A stretch of DNA of 21,784 nt from NCBI GenBank assembly GCA_023229575.1, contig JALNYZ010000050.1, positions 1 through 21,784 of the forward strand, in the 5' to 3' direction. Shown one piece after another: positions 5,168 through 12,787 of the stretch. Position numbers and translations under genes: made by a program. How positions within the stretch are numbered: position 1 is the first letter of the stretch; every line of letters begins with the position of its first letter. Source of the DNA: Prolixibacteraceae bacterium. GTDB taxonomy: Bacteria > Bacteroidota > Bacteroidia > Bacteroidales > Prolixibacteraceae. Below the pieces are notes generated by a model that was given only the letters and a program-made list of their open reading frames with translations, did no database searches and was not told where the DNA came from.

Positions 5168-7624
5168 TTACCTGATCTGAGCTCCTAACTCTCTTTGAAA
5201 GGTGTTCATTAATTTTTCCATTGTTTTTTCAATCTGCTTGTCCTGCAGGGTTTTGGAATCGTCCCTTAGCAGGAAGCTTACGGCGTACGATTTCTTTCCT
5301 TCGGGTAGATGCGCGCCTTCGTAAACATCGAAAATCGAGACCGACTTAAGCAGTTCCCGCTCGGTCCTGAAAGCCCACATTTTGATGGCGCTGAAAGGAA
5401 CCTCCTGGTCGACCAAGAGTGCAAGATCCCTCTTCACCTCCGGAAATTTTGGAAGTGGGGTGTAGGAAACTTTCTGTTTCTTTATCGCATTAAGCAGCAG
5501 CGTCCAGTGAATGTCGCCATAGAAAAGGTCGGCAGAGAGGCCGTTTTGCTTCAATATATTTTTGCATGGAATGGCTATTTGCGCAATCTGCTGGTTGTTG
5601 AAGGTGTAAATCAACCCGTCTGAGAAAAGCTCTGAAGCGAATGATTTGATCTGACATGCATCCGGGGATATCCCCAAACGGGACAGTATTTTCTCAACGT
5701 AACTTTTGAGGGTAAAGAAGCTGGAAGGTTGCGCCTTCGAAACCCAGTTCTCATTCTCTTTGTTCCCTGTTATCCAGATGCCAATATGCTCCTCTTCCGA
5801 ATAATTTTTTACCGGATTCGTATAGGTTTTGGTTCCGTCATACCTATAAACATTCCCAAATTCATACAATTTCAGGTCGGCATTTCTGAAATTGCTGTTT
5901 CTTAGTACAGTCTCCAGTCCGCCGAAAAGCAGTGTCTGGCGCATCACGTTCAGGTCCGAACTGAGCGGATTATAAAGTTTTACGCAATTCTCCTCTTTGA
6001 ACGTACTGAGTTGCTCGTAGTAGGACGATTTTGTGAGCGAATTGCACATGATCTCGTTGAATCCGTTGGCTGTCAGAATCTCAGAAACCAGATTCTGCAG
6101 TTTCTGCTTGTCAGGAAGGGTACCATGCTGAAGGGTCGATTTTACGGACTTTCCGGGTTCAATATTGTTGTAGCCATAGATGCGGAGCAGTTCTTCGATG
6201 ACATCGGCTTCCCGGCGCACATCCACCCGATAAGGAGGGACGGCAAGTTCAAGTCCTTCCTGGCTATCCGATACAATTTTTATTTCGAGGGAAGCAAGAA
6301 TATTTTTTATTTGTGCGGCAGGTATCTCTTTACCAATCAGTCTGTTGATATTGCTGTAGCGGACACTCACAGCAAAAGGTTCCAGCATGGACGGATCGGC
6401 CACAACATCGATAATCTCCGAAGCGATCTCTCCCCCTGCAAGCTCACAGATCAGTAATGCTGCACGTTTGAGGGCATAGATGGTCCCAGTGGGATCCACC
6501 CCGCGTTCGAAACGGAAGGAGGCATCGGTATTCAACCCATGGCGACGTGCTGTTTTTCGGATGAAGACAGGATTGAACAGCGCACTTTCCAGAAACATCT
6601 CAGTCGTCTCATTTGTGATACCGGAATCTAATCCTCCGAAAACGCCCCCGATGCACATTCCTTCGGTTTGGTTGCAAATCATCAGGTCTTTTTCATCCAG
6701 CGAGCGTTCCACCTCATCCAGGGTACGAAATTTGGTGCCGGCAGGGAGTGTTTTCACGATGATCTGCTTTCCCTTGATGGCTTTGAGATCAAAAGCATGC
6801 AATGGCTGACCGGTCTCAAAAAGGACGAAATTGGTGATATCTACCACATTGTTGATCGGTTTGAGGCCAATGACCCGAAGACGGTTTTTCAGCCAGTCGG
6901 GAGATTCCCTGATGGTGACTCCTTTAATGGAAACCCCGGCATACCTCGCGCAAGCTTCAGCATTCCAGATGGTAACCGGAATGGTATGGGTGTTCGAGGT
7001 AACCTTGAAACCATCGACCGATGGCCGGGTGTAGTTAATCTCCTCTGTTTGACTCAAAAATGCAGCCAAATCGCGGGCTACGCCAATGTGCGAGGCGCTA
7101 TCGATGCGGTTTGGGGTAAGGTCTACCTCCAGACAAAAGTCGCTTTCAATTTGAAAATATGCAGAAGCAGGCGTGCCGGGCACTGCTGCCGGATCCAATA
7201 CCATGATGCCGTTGTGGTCGGTTCCCAGTCCGGTTTCATCTTCGGCACAGATCATTCCGGCTGAGACTTCCCCGCGGATTTTGGATTTCTGGATGGTGAA
7301 AGACTCCTCTGCTTTGTACAGAGTGGCGCCAACCGTGGCCACAATCACCTTTTGACCGGCCGCAACATTCGGAGCGCCACAAACAATAGGGACAACCTCG
7401 CCATTGCCCAGATTGACTGTTGTAATACTCAGGTGGTCAGATCCCGGATGTTTCCCACAGGTGAGAACTTCACCCACAACCAGCCCTTTCAGTCCGCCTT
7501 TGATAGACTCGACCTCCTCAACACTTCCGGTCTCCAAACCCAATTGTGTAAGGGTTTCGGCAATTTCGTGCGGATTCATCGTGGTATTCAGGTAATCCTT
7601 CAGCCATTTGTACGATATGTTCAT
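5168..7624 (-). CDS. pheT: Phenylalanine-tRNA ligase beta subunit
   Basis: Protein of 818 aa, the usual bacterial PheT length. With the alpha subunit it charges tRNA-Phe with phenylalanine. Domain order is classic: N-terminus MNISYKWLKDYL, an OB-fold tRNA-binding domain at about 40-150 (VGEVLTCGKHPGSDHL), the B3/B4 editing region at about 210-390, B5 at about 405-475, the catalytic-core-like domain at about 490-690, and a C-terminal anticodon-binding ferredoxin-like domain (FPEVKRDLALLVD...). Translation starts at the ATG at 7624 and the gene ends one base before the GNAT gene. The alpha-subunit gene pheS is not adjacent, so the subunits are encoded apart, as is common in this phylum. Confidence 0.97.
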   Translation of the reverse strand: MNISYKWLKDYLNTTMNPHEIAETLTQLGLETGSVEEVESIKGGLKGLVVGEVLTCGKHPGSDHLSITTVNLGNGEVVPIVCGAPNVAAGQKVIVATVGATLYKAEESFTIQKSKIRGEVSAGMICAEDETGLGTDHNGIMVLDPAAVPGTPASAYFQIESDFCLEVDLTPNRIDSASHIGVARDLAAFLSQTEEINYTRPSVDGFKVTSNTHTIPVTIWNAEACARYAGVSIKGVTIRESPDWLKNRLRVIGLKPINNVVDITNFVLFETGQPLHAFDLKAIKGKQIIVKTLPAGTKFRTLDEVERSLDEKDLMICNQTEGMCIGGVFGGLDSGITNETTEMFLESALFNPVFIRKTARRHGLNTDASFRFERGVDPTGTIYALKRAALLICELAGGEIASEIIDVVADPSMLEPFAVSVRYSNINRLIGKEIPAAQIKNILASLEIKIVSDSQEGLELAVPPYRVDVRREADVIEELLRIYGYNNIEPGKSVKSTLQHGTLPDKQKLQNLVSEILTANGFNEIMCNSLTKSSYYEQLSTFKEENCVKLYNPLSSDLNVMRQTLLFGGLETVLRNSNFRNADLKLYEFGNVYRYDGTKTYTNPVKNYSEEEHIGIWITGNKENENWVSKAQPSSFFTLKSYVEKILSRLGISPDACQIKSFASELFSDGLIYTFNNQQIAQIAIPCKNILKQNGLSADLFYGDIHWTLLLNAIKKQKVSYTPLPKFPEVKRDLALLVDQEVPFSAIKMWAFRTERELLKSVSIFDVYEGAHLPEGKKSYAVSFLLRDDSKTLQDKQIEKTMEKLMNTFQRELGAQIR

Positions 7625-8062
7625 TGGTATATAATATGTTTTTAATTTGGATATCCCCCTATACTGAAGGAAGATCCGGCTTGATGATCACCGAAATGGG
7701 ACTTTACTGACAAGGTCTGACGATGATAATTTTTAGCGCGACAAATTTAGACATTTATACCCTAAAGTCAAATTCCTTTCTGCAATCTTGCATCAGTTCC
7801 TTGACATGGGGGAAAATGGATGTGAGAAATGAACAACTTCCTGTTTGAGTTGTTCTAAGGCTGTAATAAAATGACGGTATTGATTCGAAATGGCTTTTGT
7901 TTTTGACCAGGAACGCCGATAGATTAAAAAATAAATAATTTTTTGATAAAATATTGTTTGAATTTAATGAATTACTATTTTGCATCACTTTTCTGACCTT
8001 AACGATTAAATACCAAGATAAGTATAAAGTGTTAAATACTAATTGAATAAAACATTTTTCGC
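7625..8062. other. Divergent intergenic region pheT / small acidic protein
   Basis: No gene is credible here. An open frame on the minus strand (7755-8114) runs across the start of the real plus-strand gene, is rich in odd residues and is rejected. One perfect 8-bp hairpin, GAACAACT (7831-7838) with AGTTGTTC (7848-7855), stands in the middle without a T-run. The last ~150 nt are very AT-rich and probably hold the promoter of the 8063 gene. Confidence 0.5.
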
Positions 8063-8422
8063 ATGGCTCCAAGCAACAAACCTCGTTTGGTAAAAGACTA
8101 CGATAAGCTCCCAATTGATATTCAGGGGCAAATAAAACTAAACTATCCCCAGGGTTTTGCCGGAAGTCTTATTACATACATCGATGCGAAAGGGAAAGTG
8201 GTCTCTGCATTGCCGTATGAAACAGACGATTTCCATTACCTTGTCAGGATGACATTGGCTGAAGCTTACGACATTATCGAGAATGATGAAGATTTTGGCG
8301 ATGATGGAATATTGAGGGATGATTTTGCCCTCCAGGGATTTGAGGGTGGTGATGAAGAGGATGATGTGGAAGACATCGCCGAAGAGCCTTTGGAAGATGA
8401 CGATGATGATGACGATATTTAG
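8063..8422 (+). CDS. Small acidic conserved protein of unknown function
   Basis: Protein of 119 aa, no known domain recognised. The first ~75 residues look like a compact alpha/beta fold (LPIDIQGQIKLNYPQGF, LITYIDAKGKVVSALPYET, YLVRMTLAEAYDII). The C-terminal ~45 residues are very acidic and end in a run of aspartates encoded by GAT/GAC triplets (8396-8418). There is no signal peptide or membrane helix. The strong terminator directly after its stop supports a real single-gene unit. Similar short proteins with acid tails are known to me from Bacteroidota genomes as hypothetical proteins; the role is unknown. The length of the acidic tail may vary by triplet slippage. Confidence 0.85.
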   Translation: MAPSNKPRLVKDYDKLPIDIQGQIKLNYPQGFAGSLITYIDAKGKVVSALPYETDDFHYLVRMTLAEAYDIIENDEDFGDDGILRDDFALQGFEGGDEEDDVEDIAEEPLEDDDDDDDI

Positions 8423-8449
8423 AAAAAAGCCGGGAGACCGGCTTTTTTT
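8423..8449 (+). terminator. Rho-independent terminator
   Basis: GCCGG (8429-8433) pairs with CCGGC (8438-8442) around a GAGA tetraloop, flanked by six A and seven T. The stem therefore extends to 11 bp and ends in a T-run. It starts right after the stop at 8422. Its symmetry would also let it stop transcripts from the convergent miaA gene. Confidence 0.9.
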
Positions 8450-8522
8450 AATTACAGATTACAGATTAAAAATTGACTGCAACTGTCCCTAATCTTTAAT
8501 ATGTAATCTGTAATCTGTAATT
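8450..8522. repeat. ATTACAGATT inverted repeat overlapping miaA 3' end
   Basis: A perfect 19-bp inverted repeat, 8450-8468 with 8504-8522, is built from AATTACAG/ATTACAG units. It spans the gap between the terminator and miaA and includes the last codons of miaA. Related ATTACAGATTAAAAATT-type sequences occur at 12736-12776 and 21444-21525. Confidence 0.85.
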
Positions 8523-9415
8523 AATTTAAGGATTTCTGCTTCCTGGTCGGGGTGAAACCAATGAATATCAGGATCTTTACGAAACCAGGTGAGTTGCTTC
8601 CTGGCATATTTTCTCGAATTTGCCTTGATCTTCCCTATTGCCTCTCCCAGCAGGCAGTTCCCATCAAAATAGTCAAACATTTCGCGGTAGCCAACCGTGT
8701 TTAGGGTATTTAATTCCCTGTAGGGATAGAGATTTCGGGCCTCCGCTTCCAGTCCGGAGGCCATCATCCCATCAACACGATTGTTGATCCGGTCGTACAA
8801 TTCGGTCCGGTCGCGGTTCAGGCCAATTTTAAGGATATTGAAGGCTCTCTGTTTCTTTGTTCTTGTTCGTTGGGAGGAGAACGGTTTCCCGGTTATGTAG
8901 CATATTTCCAGGGCATGGATAATCCGCACCGGGTTCTGGAGATCAACTTCATGGTAATAGACAGGGTCCAGAAGTTTTAATTCTGCCCGTATTTGCTCAA
9001 TACCTTCCACCTTCATTCGCTCCATCAATGTTGCCCTTAATTCAGGATCTACATCAGGAAGGTCGTCAATCCCTTTACAAACCACATCAATATAGAGCAT
9101 TGAGCCTCCTGTCATCATTACAACCGGATGAATGGCAAAGAGTGTCTTTAATCTCTCCAGAACCTCGGTCTCGAACATGGCCACATTGTAACTTTCAAAA
9201 ATGGAGTTGGATTGAATAAAATGGTGTGGAACCTGTTTCAGGAACCCCTCCTCGGGAACTGCTGTTCCAATTTGCATCTCTTTAAACAACTGCCTCGAGT
9301 CGCAGGAGATTATTTCGGTTTGGAAATGATTGGCAATTTTGATACTGAGGGCGGTTTTTCCGACTCCGGTCGGACCGAGCAGGATAATCAGTGTTGGACG
9401 GTTTCTATTATTCAA
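8489..9415 (-). CDS. miaA: tRNA dimethylallyltransferase
   Basis: Protein of 308 aa. It transfers a dimethylallyl group to N6 of A37 in tRNAs reading UNN codons. Visible are the P-loop GPTGVGKT (residues 14-21), DSRQ (39-42), the MTGGSMLYID segment (101-110), the QNPVRIIHALEI helix with the tRNA-binding region around SSQRTRTK, and the late RKQLTWFRKD signature. The start must be TTG at 9415: TGA is in frame just five codons upstream and no Met lies before the P-loop. The last 12 residues (KLITDYRLHIKD) are read through the ATTACAGATT repeat, so the tail was probably replaced by repeat insertion. The conserved core is intact, so the enzyme should work. Confidence 0.97.
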   Translation of the reverse strand: MNNRNRPTLIILLGPTGVGKTALSIKIANHFQTEIISCDSRQLFKEMQIGTAVPEEGFLKQVPHHFIQSNSIFESYNVAMFETEVLERLKTLFAIHPVVMMTGGSMLYIDVVCKGIDDLPDVDPELRATLMERMKVEGIEQIRAELKLLDPVYYHEVDLQNPVRIIHALEICYITGKPFSSQRTRTKKQRAFNILKIGLNRDRTELYDRINNRVDGMMASGLEAEARNLYPYRELNTLNTVGYREMFDYFDGNCLLGEAIGKIKANSRKYARKQLTWFRKDPDIHWFHPDQEAEILKLITDYRLHIKD

Positions 9416-9538
9416 AGGAGAGGGATTTCAGATAAATGGACGTTCGGAATTGAACTGGTAAAAGTTCGAATATTTGTCCCTAAAAAAATGTGTGAGATTT
9501 TTGGTCTTCAGCAAGTGAGCGGCTTTCCTAAGCCGGCA

Positions 9539-9697
9539 TCAGATGATGTCGTCCTTGTCGCCGTAAAGTTCAGTCAAATCTTCCAGTTCACCCAGATCGT
9601 TGAGTACACTCATCATTTCGGTGTTCTCATCCAAAAGCAAATCTGTGTCGTTTTGTAAATTTCTCATTTTTAATCCTGCCTTATTTTTATAAGCCAT
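9539..9697 (-). CDS. Tiny acidic ORF, second of a pair, unknown
   Basis: Candidate protein of 52 aa (MAYKNKAGLKMRN...ELYGDKDDII), basic at its start and acidic afterwards. An ATG at 9727 would give 62 aa but overlaps the preceding ORF. No family is recognised. Codon choice looks ordinary for this window. A GC-rich hairpin (GCGGCTT with AAGCCGGC, near 9519-9537) follows the stop, a possible terminator without a T-run. The preceding ORF ends 4 nt before this start, as in an operon. The alternative reading is that both pieces belong to one ~110-aa gene broken by a frameshift. Not firmly real. Confidence 0.42.
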   Translation of the reverse strand: MAYKNKAGLKMRNLQNDTDLLLDENTEMMSVLNDLGELEDLTELYGDKDDII

Positions 9698-9701
9698 CTT
9701 A

Positions 9702-9863
9702 TCATAAGAATTTGAGCTCGTCTTCATAGTCGATCTTTTTTAGGGGATTAACCATCGTTGAAATTTGCTCCTTACGCCAGTCAAATTTATTGCGCAATGA
9801 AATAACATGTTCAATAATTGTCTTAAAAAATGTTAAATCCCAAAACATATTTGGGGGGATCAT
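9702..9863 (-). CDS. Tiny ORF, first of a pair, unknown
   Basis: Candidate protein of 53 aa starting MIPPNMFWDLTFFK and ending YEDELKFL. An inner ATG at 9848 would shorten it by five residues. It is aromatic-rich and looks helical, with a basic middle (SLRNKFDWRKEQ) and an acidic end. There is no signal peptide. An in-frame TAA lies five codons upstream of the ATG, so this is the longest frame. Its stop lies 4 nt before the next small ORF. No known family is recognised. It reads like real protein sequence rather than a shadow frame, since the opposite strand holds no gene, but it could be the 5' part of a frameshifted gene. Confidence 0.42.
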   Translation of the reverse strand: MIPPNMFWDLTFFKTIIEHVISLRNKFDWRKEQISTMVNPLKKIDYEDELKFL

Positions 9864-9880
9864 TCTATCAGGTGGTTAGC

Positions 9881-9939
9881 TATTCCCATAAATAGGAACG
9901 GCCAGTAGACATTACCGGCCATTCAAATTTCAGGGAATA
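9881..9939 (-). terminator. Nested hairpin after aconitase
   Basis: Just 3 nt past the aconitase stop, TATTCCC (9881-9887) pairs with GGGAATA (9933-9939). Inside, GGCCAGTA (9900-9907) pairs with TACCGGCC (9913-9920), with one G-T pair. The position fits a transcript end. The T-run is weak, so it may act as a 3'-end stabiliser instead. Confidence 0.55.
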
Positions 9940-9942
9940 AGA

Positions 9943-12204
9943 TCAATGACCCTCCTTGATGTAGTTAAGGCATGAACCACTTTTAAACCAGACAATTTGC
10001 TGGTCGTTGTAGGTATGTTTGGCCAAAATTTCCTGAGAGGTACCATTGCTGTGATGCAGCACAAGTTTCAACGGTTTTTCGGGAGCAAAATTCTTAAGAT
10101 CAATTATATCGATCTTGTCTTGCTCCTGAATCAGGTTGTAATCATCAGGATTGGCAAAGGTCAGGGCAAGCATTCCCTGTTTTTTAAGGTTCGTCTCGTG
10201 AATCCTTGCGAAGGAACGTGTTAACACTGCCCTTACACCCAGATGACGTGGCTCCATGGCTGCATGTTCCCTGGAAGAACCCTCCCCGTAATTCTCATCG
10301 CCCACCACGATGGATCCGATGCCAGATTCTTTGTAAGCCCTTGCAGTATCCGGAACGGTGCCGTAACTGCCTGTCAATTGGTTCAGCACGGAGTTGGTAT
10401 TTCCATTGAAATCGTTAACCGCACCAATCAGCATGTTGTTGGAGATATTGTCGAGGTGTCCCCTGTACTTCAACCAGGGTCCTGCCATTGAGATATGGTC
10501 AGTGGTACATTTGCCGCGGGCTTTGATCAGAAGCGACAGTTGAGTCAGGTCTTTGCCGTTCCAAGGTTCAAATGGCTCGAGCAGTTGCAGTCTGTCGGAG
10601 GCGGGATCTACCGTTACCACAAGGTCTCGGAACTCCTTGGATGGAGGAATAAGCCCGGCATCTTCCACCGCGAATCCTTTGGAGGGAAGATCATCGCCAT
10701 GAGGAACATCCAGCATAACTTTTTGCCCTGATTCATTGACAAGTGAATCGGTGATGGGGTTGAAATCAAGTGTTCCTGCGATGGCAAAGGCGGTGACAAT
10801 CTCCGGGGAAGCAACAAACCCGTGGGTTTTTGGATTCCCGTCTGTGCGTTTGGCAAAATTCCGGTTGAAGGAGGTCATGATCGAGTTTTCAGGCAGTTGA
10901 TCAGCATTGGCTCGGGCCCACTGTCCGATGCATGGTCCGCAGGCGTTGGCAAGAACCACGCCACCAATAGATTCAAAGGCTTTCAATAACTGATCCCTCT
11001 CGACTGTATACCTAACCAATTCAGAACCTGGGGTAACTGTGAATTGAGCTTTTACCTTCAGGTTCTTGGCTTTCGCCTGGAGGGCAACAGAAGCAGCCCT
11101 GCTCATATCTTCGTAAGAGGAGTTGGTGCAGGAGCCTATCAGACCAACCTCCATCACCGTTGGCCAGTTCTTCTCTTTGACTACTTTCTTGAATTGGGAG
11201 AGTGGTGTGGCCAAATCGGGTGTAAACGGACCATTGATATGCGGTTCCAGTTCGGAAAGGTTGATTTCGATGAGCTGGTCAAAATATTTTTCGGGATTTT
11301 GATATACGGATGCATCGCCATTGAGGTGTTCGGCAATGCTGTCGGCCATGTCGGCGATATCCGCACGGCTTGTTGCCCTCAGGTACTTGGCCATATTGTT
11401 ATCGTATCCGAAGATAGATGTTGTGGCTCCAATCTCGGCACCCATGTTGCAAATGGTCCCTTTCCCGGTACAGGAGATGGTGGATGCCCCTTCGCCAAAA
11501 TATTCGACAATGGCGCCGGTCCCACCCTTGACAGTAAGGAGTCCTGCAACCTTTAGTATTACATCTTTGGGTGAACTCCAGCCATTCAGCCTCCCGCTAA
11601 GTTTGATACCGATCAGTTTCGGGAATTTCAGCTCCCATGGAATTCCGGTCATGACATCCACCGCATCGGCGCCACCTACACCAATGGCTACCATGCCAAG
11701 ACCTCCTGCATTGACAGTATGGGAGTCGGTCCCGACCATCATCCCGCCAGGGAATGCATAATTTTCCAAAACCACCTGGTGGATAATTCCAGCACCGGGT
11801 TTCCAAAACCCAATCCCATATCTTTTAGAAACAGTTGACAGGAAATTGTATACCTCTTTGTTGGTATTTTCGGCATTTTTCAGGTCAGTGACAGCACCCT
11901 CTTTGGCCAGGATCAGGTGGTCGCAATGAACGGTTGAAGGCACCGCAGCCTCATCTTTGCCTGCCTGCATAAACTGTAGAAGCGCCATTTGAGCTGTGGC
12001 ATCCTGCATTGCAACGCGGTCGGGGTTGAAATTGACATAAGAGGCCCCGCGCTCAAAAGGAACAGCGGGAAGTTGTTCTGAAAGATGTGCATAGAGAATT
12101 TTCTCGGTCAGGGTAACAGGCCTTCCCAATAATTTTCTAAGGTTTTCAGTTTTCTGAGGAAACCCGGCGTAGACCTTTTTGATCATCTCAATATCGTAAG
12201 CCAT
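9943..12204 (-). CDS. Aconitate hydratase
   Basis: Protein of 753 aa of the mitochondrial-like aconitase type. It isomerises citrate to isocitrate through a [4Fe-4S] cluster in the TCA cycle. Cluster ligands are visible as C359 (IGSCTNSSYED), C422 and C425 (ANACGPCIGQW). Substrate motifs include MVGTDSHTVNAGGLG (156-170) and, in the swivelling C-terminal domain, DENYGEGSSREHAAMEPRHLG with the catalytic Ser. DHISMAGPW is also present. Full length and intact, with the ATG at 12204. A tandem ATTAAAG repeat sits just upstream and a nested hairpin just downstream, so it is probably a single-gene unit. Cytoplasmic. Its TCA partner malate dehydrogenase lies at 20510. Confidence 0.97.
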   Translation of the reverse strand: MAYDIEMIKKVYAGFPQKTENLRKLLGRPVTLTEKILYAHLSEQLPAVPFERGASYVNFNPDRVAMQDATAQMALLQFMQAGKDEAAVPSTVHCDHLILAKEGAVTDLKNAENTNKEVYNFLSTVSKRYGIGFWKPGAGIIHQVVLENYAFPGGMMVGTDSHTVNAGGLGMVAIGVGGADAVDVMTGIPWELKFPKLIGIKLSGRLNGWSSPKDVILKVAGLLTVKGGTGAIVEYFGEGASTISCTGKGTICNMGAEIGATTSIFGYDNNMAKYLRATSRADIADMADSIAEHLNGDASVYQNPEKYFDQLIEINLSELEPHINGPFTPDLATPLSQFKKVVKEKNWPTVMEVGLIGSCTNSSYEDMSRAASVALQAKAKNLKVKAQFTVTPGSELVRYTVERDQLLKAFESIGGVVLANACGPCIGQWARANADQLPENSIMTSFNRNFAKRTDGNPKTHGFVASPEIVTAFAIAGTLDFNPITDSLVNESGQKVMLDVPHGDDLPSKGFAVEDAGLIPPSKEFRDLVVTVDPASDRLQLLEPFEPWNGKDLTQLSLLIKARGKCTTDHISMAGPWLKYRGHLDNISNNMLIGAVNDFNGNTNSVLNQLTGSYGTVPDTARAYKESGIGSIVVGDENYGEGSSREHAAMEPRHLGVRAVLTRSFARIHETNLKKQGMLALTFANPDDYNLIQEQDKIDIIDLKNFAPEKPLKLVLHHSNGTSQEILAKHTYNDQQIVWFKSGSCLNYIKEGH

Positions 12205-12787
12205 ATTCGATCAAATTAAAGATTAAAGATTAAAGATTAAAAATGAATGTCAGAAGATGCTGTAAACACTTCTAGTCTGTGATTATACTGTCAATGGGTT
12301 AACCCAATTTTCGTTTCGCAAAATTGGCTATTTTATCTGAATAAATTCAATAGGAATCTTGAAATTGAATAATGAGTCCACTCCGTAAAGAAAAAAAATA
12401 AGAAGGCTACTAAGTCACATAATCATTAAGATGTCACAAAGATTTAAATATCAGCATTATGATTCTTTGTGAACCTTTGTGTCATTGGTGTCTTTCCCGA
12501 CGGGTCGGGACAAGTCGTGGCAGGAAAAGACTTGTCGGAGCTGACTCAATAATGAAAATTGTACAGTTGTCAATTGCCTCGGTTTTTACATTTTGGTATT
12601 GCATCATCCTTAATTCATTATTACCTTTATACATTCATAGTTTAAAAAAATACGCTACCTTGTCATTCATAATTACAGTGAAATACCAACAAATCTTCCC
12701 GCTTTTGCCTTTTTATTTGAAAGGCAATCAGACACAATTTGTAATCTTTAATCTGTAATTTTTAATTTGTAATCTGTTTGTTCCGTT
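12205..12787. other. Repeat-rich divergent intergenic region
   Basis: No convincing gene is seen in these 583 nt. The open frame at 12459-12758 is built on repeat sequence and is rejected. Contents in order: four copies of ATTAAAG (12215-12242, last one ATTAAAA); a palindrome GGGTTAACCC (12296-12305) merging into hairpin CCAATTTT/AAAATTGG (12304-12327); a 9-bp inverted repeat TCACAAAGA/TCTTTGTGA (12434-12472); two GC-rich stems CCCGAC/GTCGGG and GACAAGTC/GACTTGTC (12496-12536); and an AATTTGTAATC-type repeat (12736-12776) just before the permease gene. Confidence 0.7.

Noticed and set aside
6011..6457. Long plus-strand frames opposite pheT
   Set aside because: They are antisense shadows of a complete, highly conserved gene.
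7831..7855. 8-bp hairpin as a terminator or riboswitch part
   Set aside because: No T-run and no known aptamer features; it is in the gap between divergent genes, where no transcript should end.
7755..8114. 119-codon minus-strand frame
   Set aside because: It overlaps the start of the well-supported 8063 gene, lies in AT-rich promoter DNA and has no recognisable protein features.
8396..8418. GAT/GAC triplet run as a regulatory repeat
   Set aside because: It encodes the acidic tail of the small protein; a simple-sequence tract in a coding region explains it.
11044..11556. 170-codon plus-strand frame opposite aconitase
   Set aside because: Antisense shadow of the conserved aconitase coding sequence.
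12459..12758. 99-codon plus-strand frame before the permease gene
   Set aside because: Its first third is hairpin repeat sequence and the rest is AT-rich; no domain or plausible start context.
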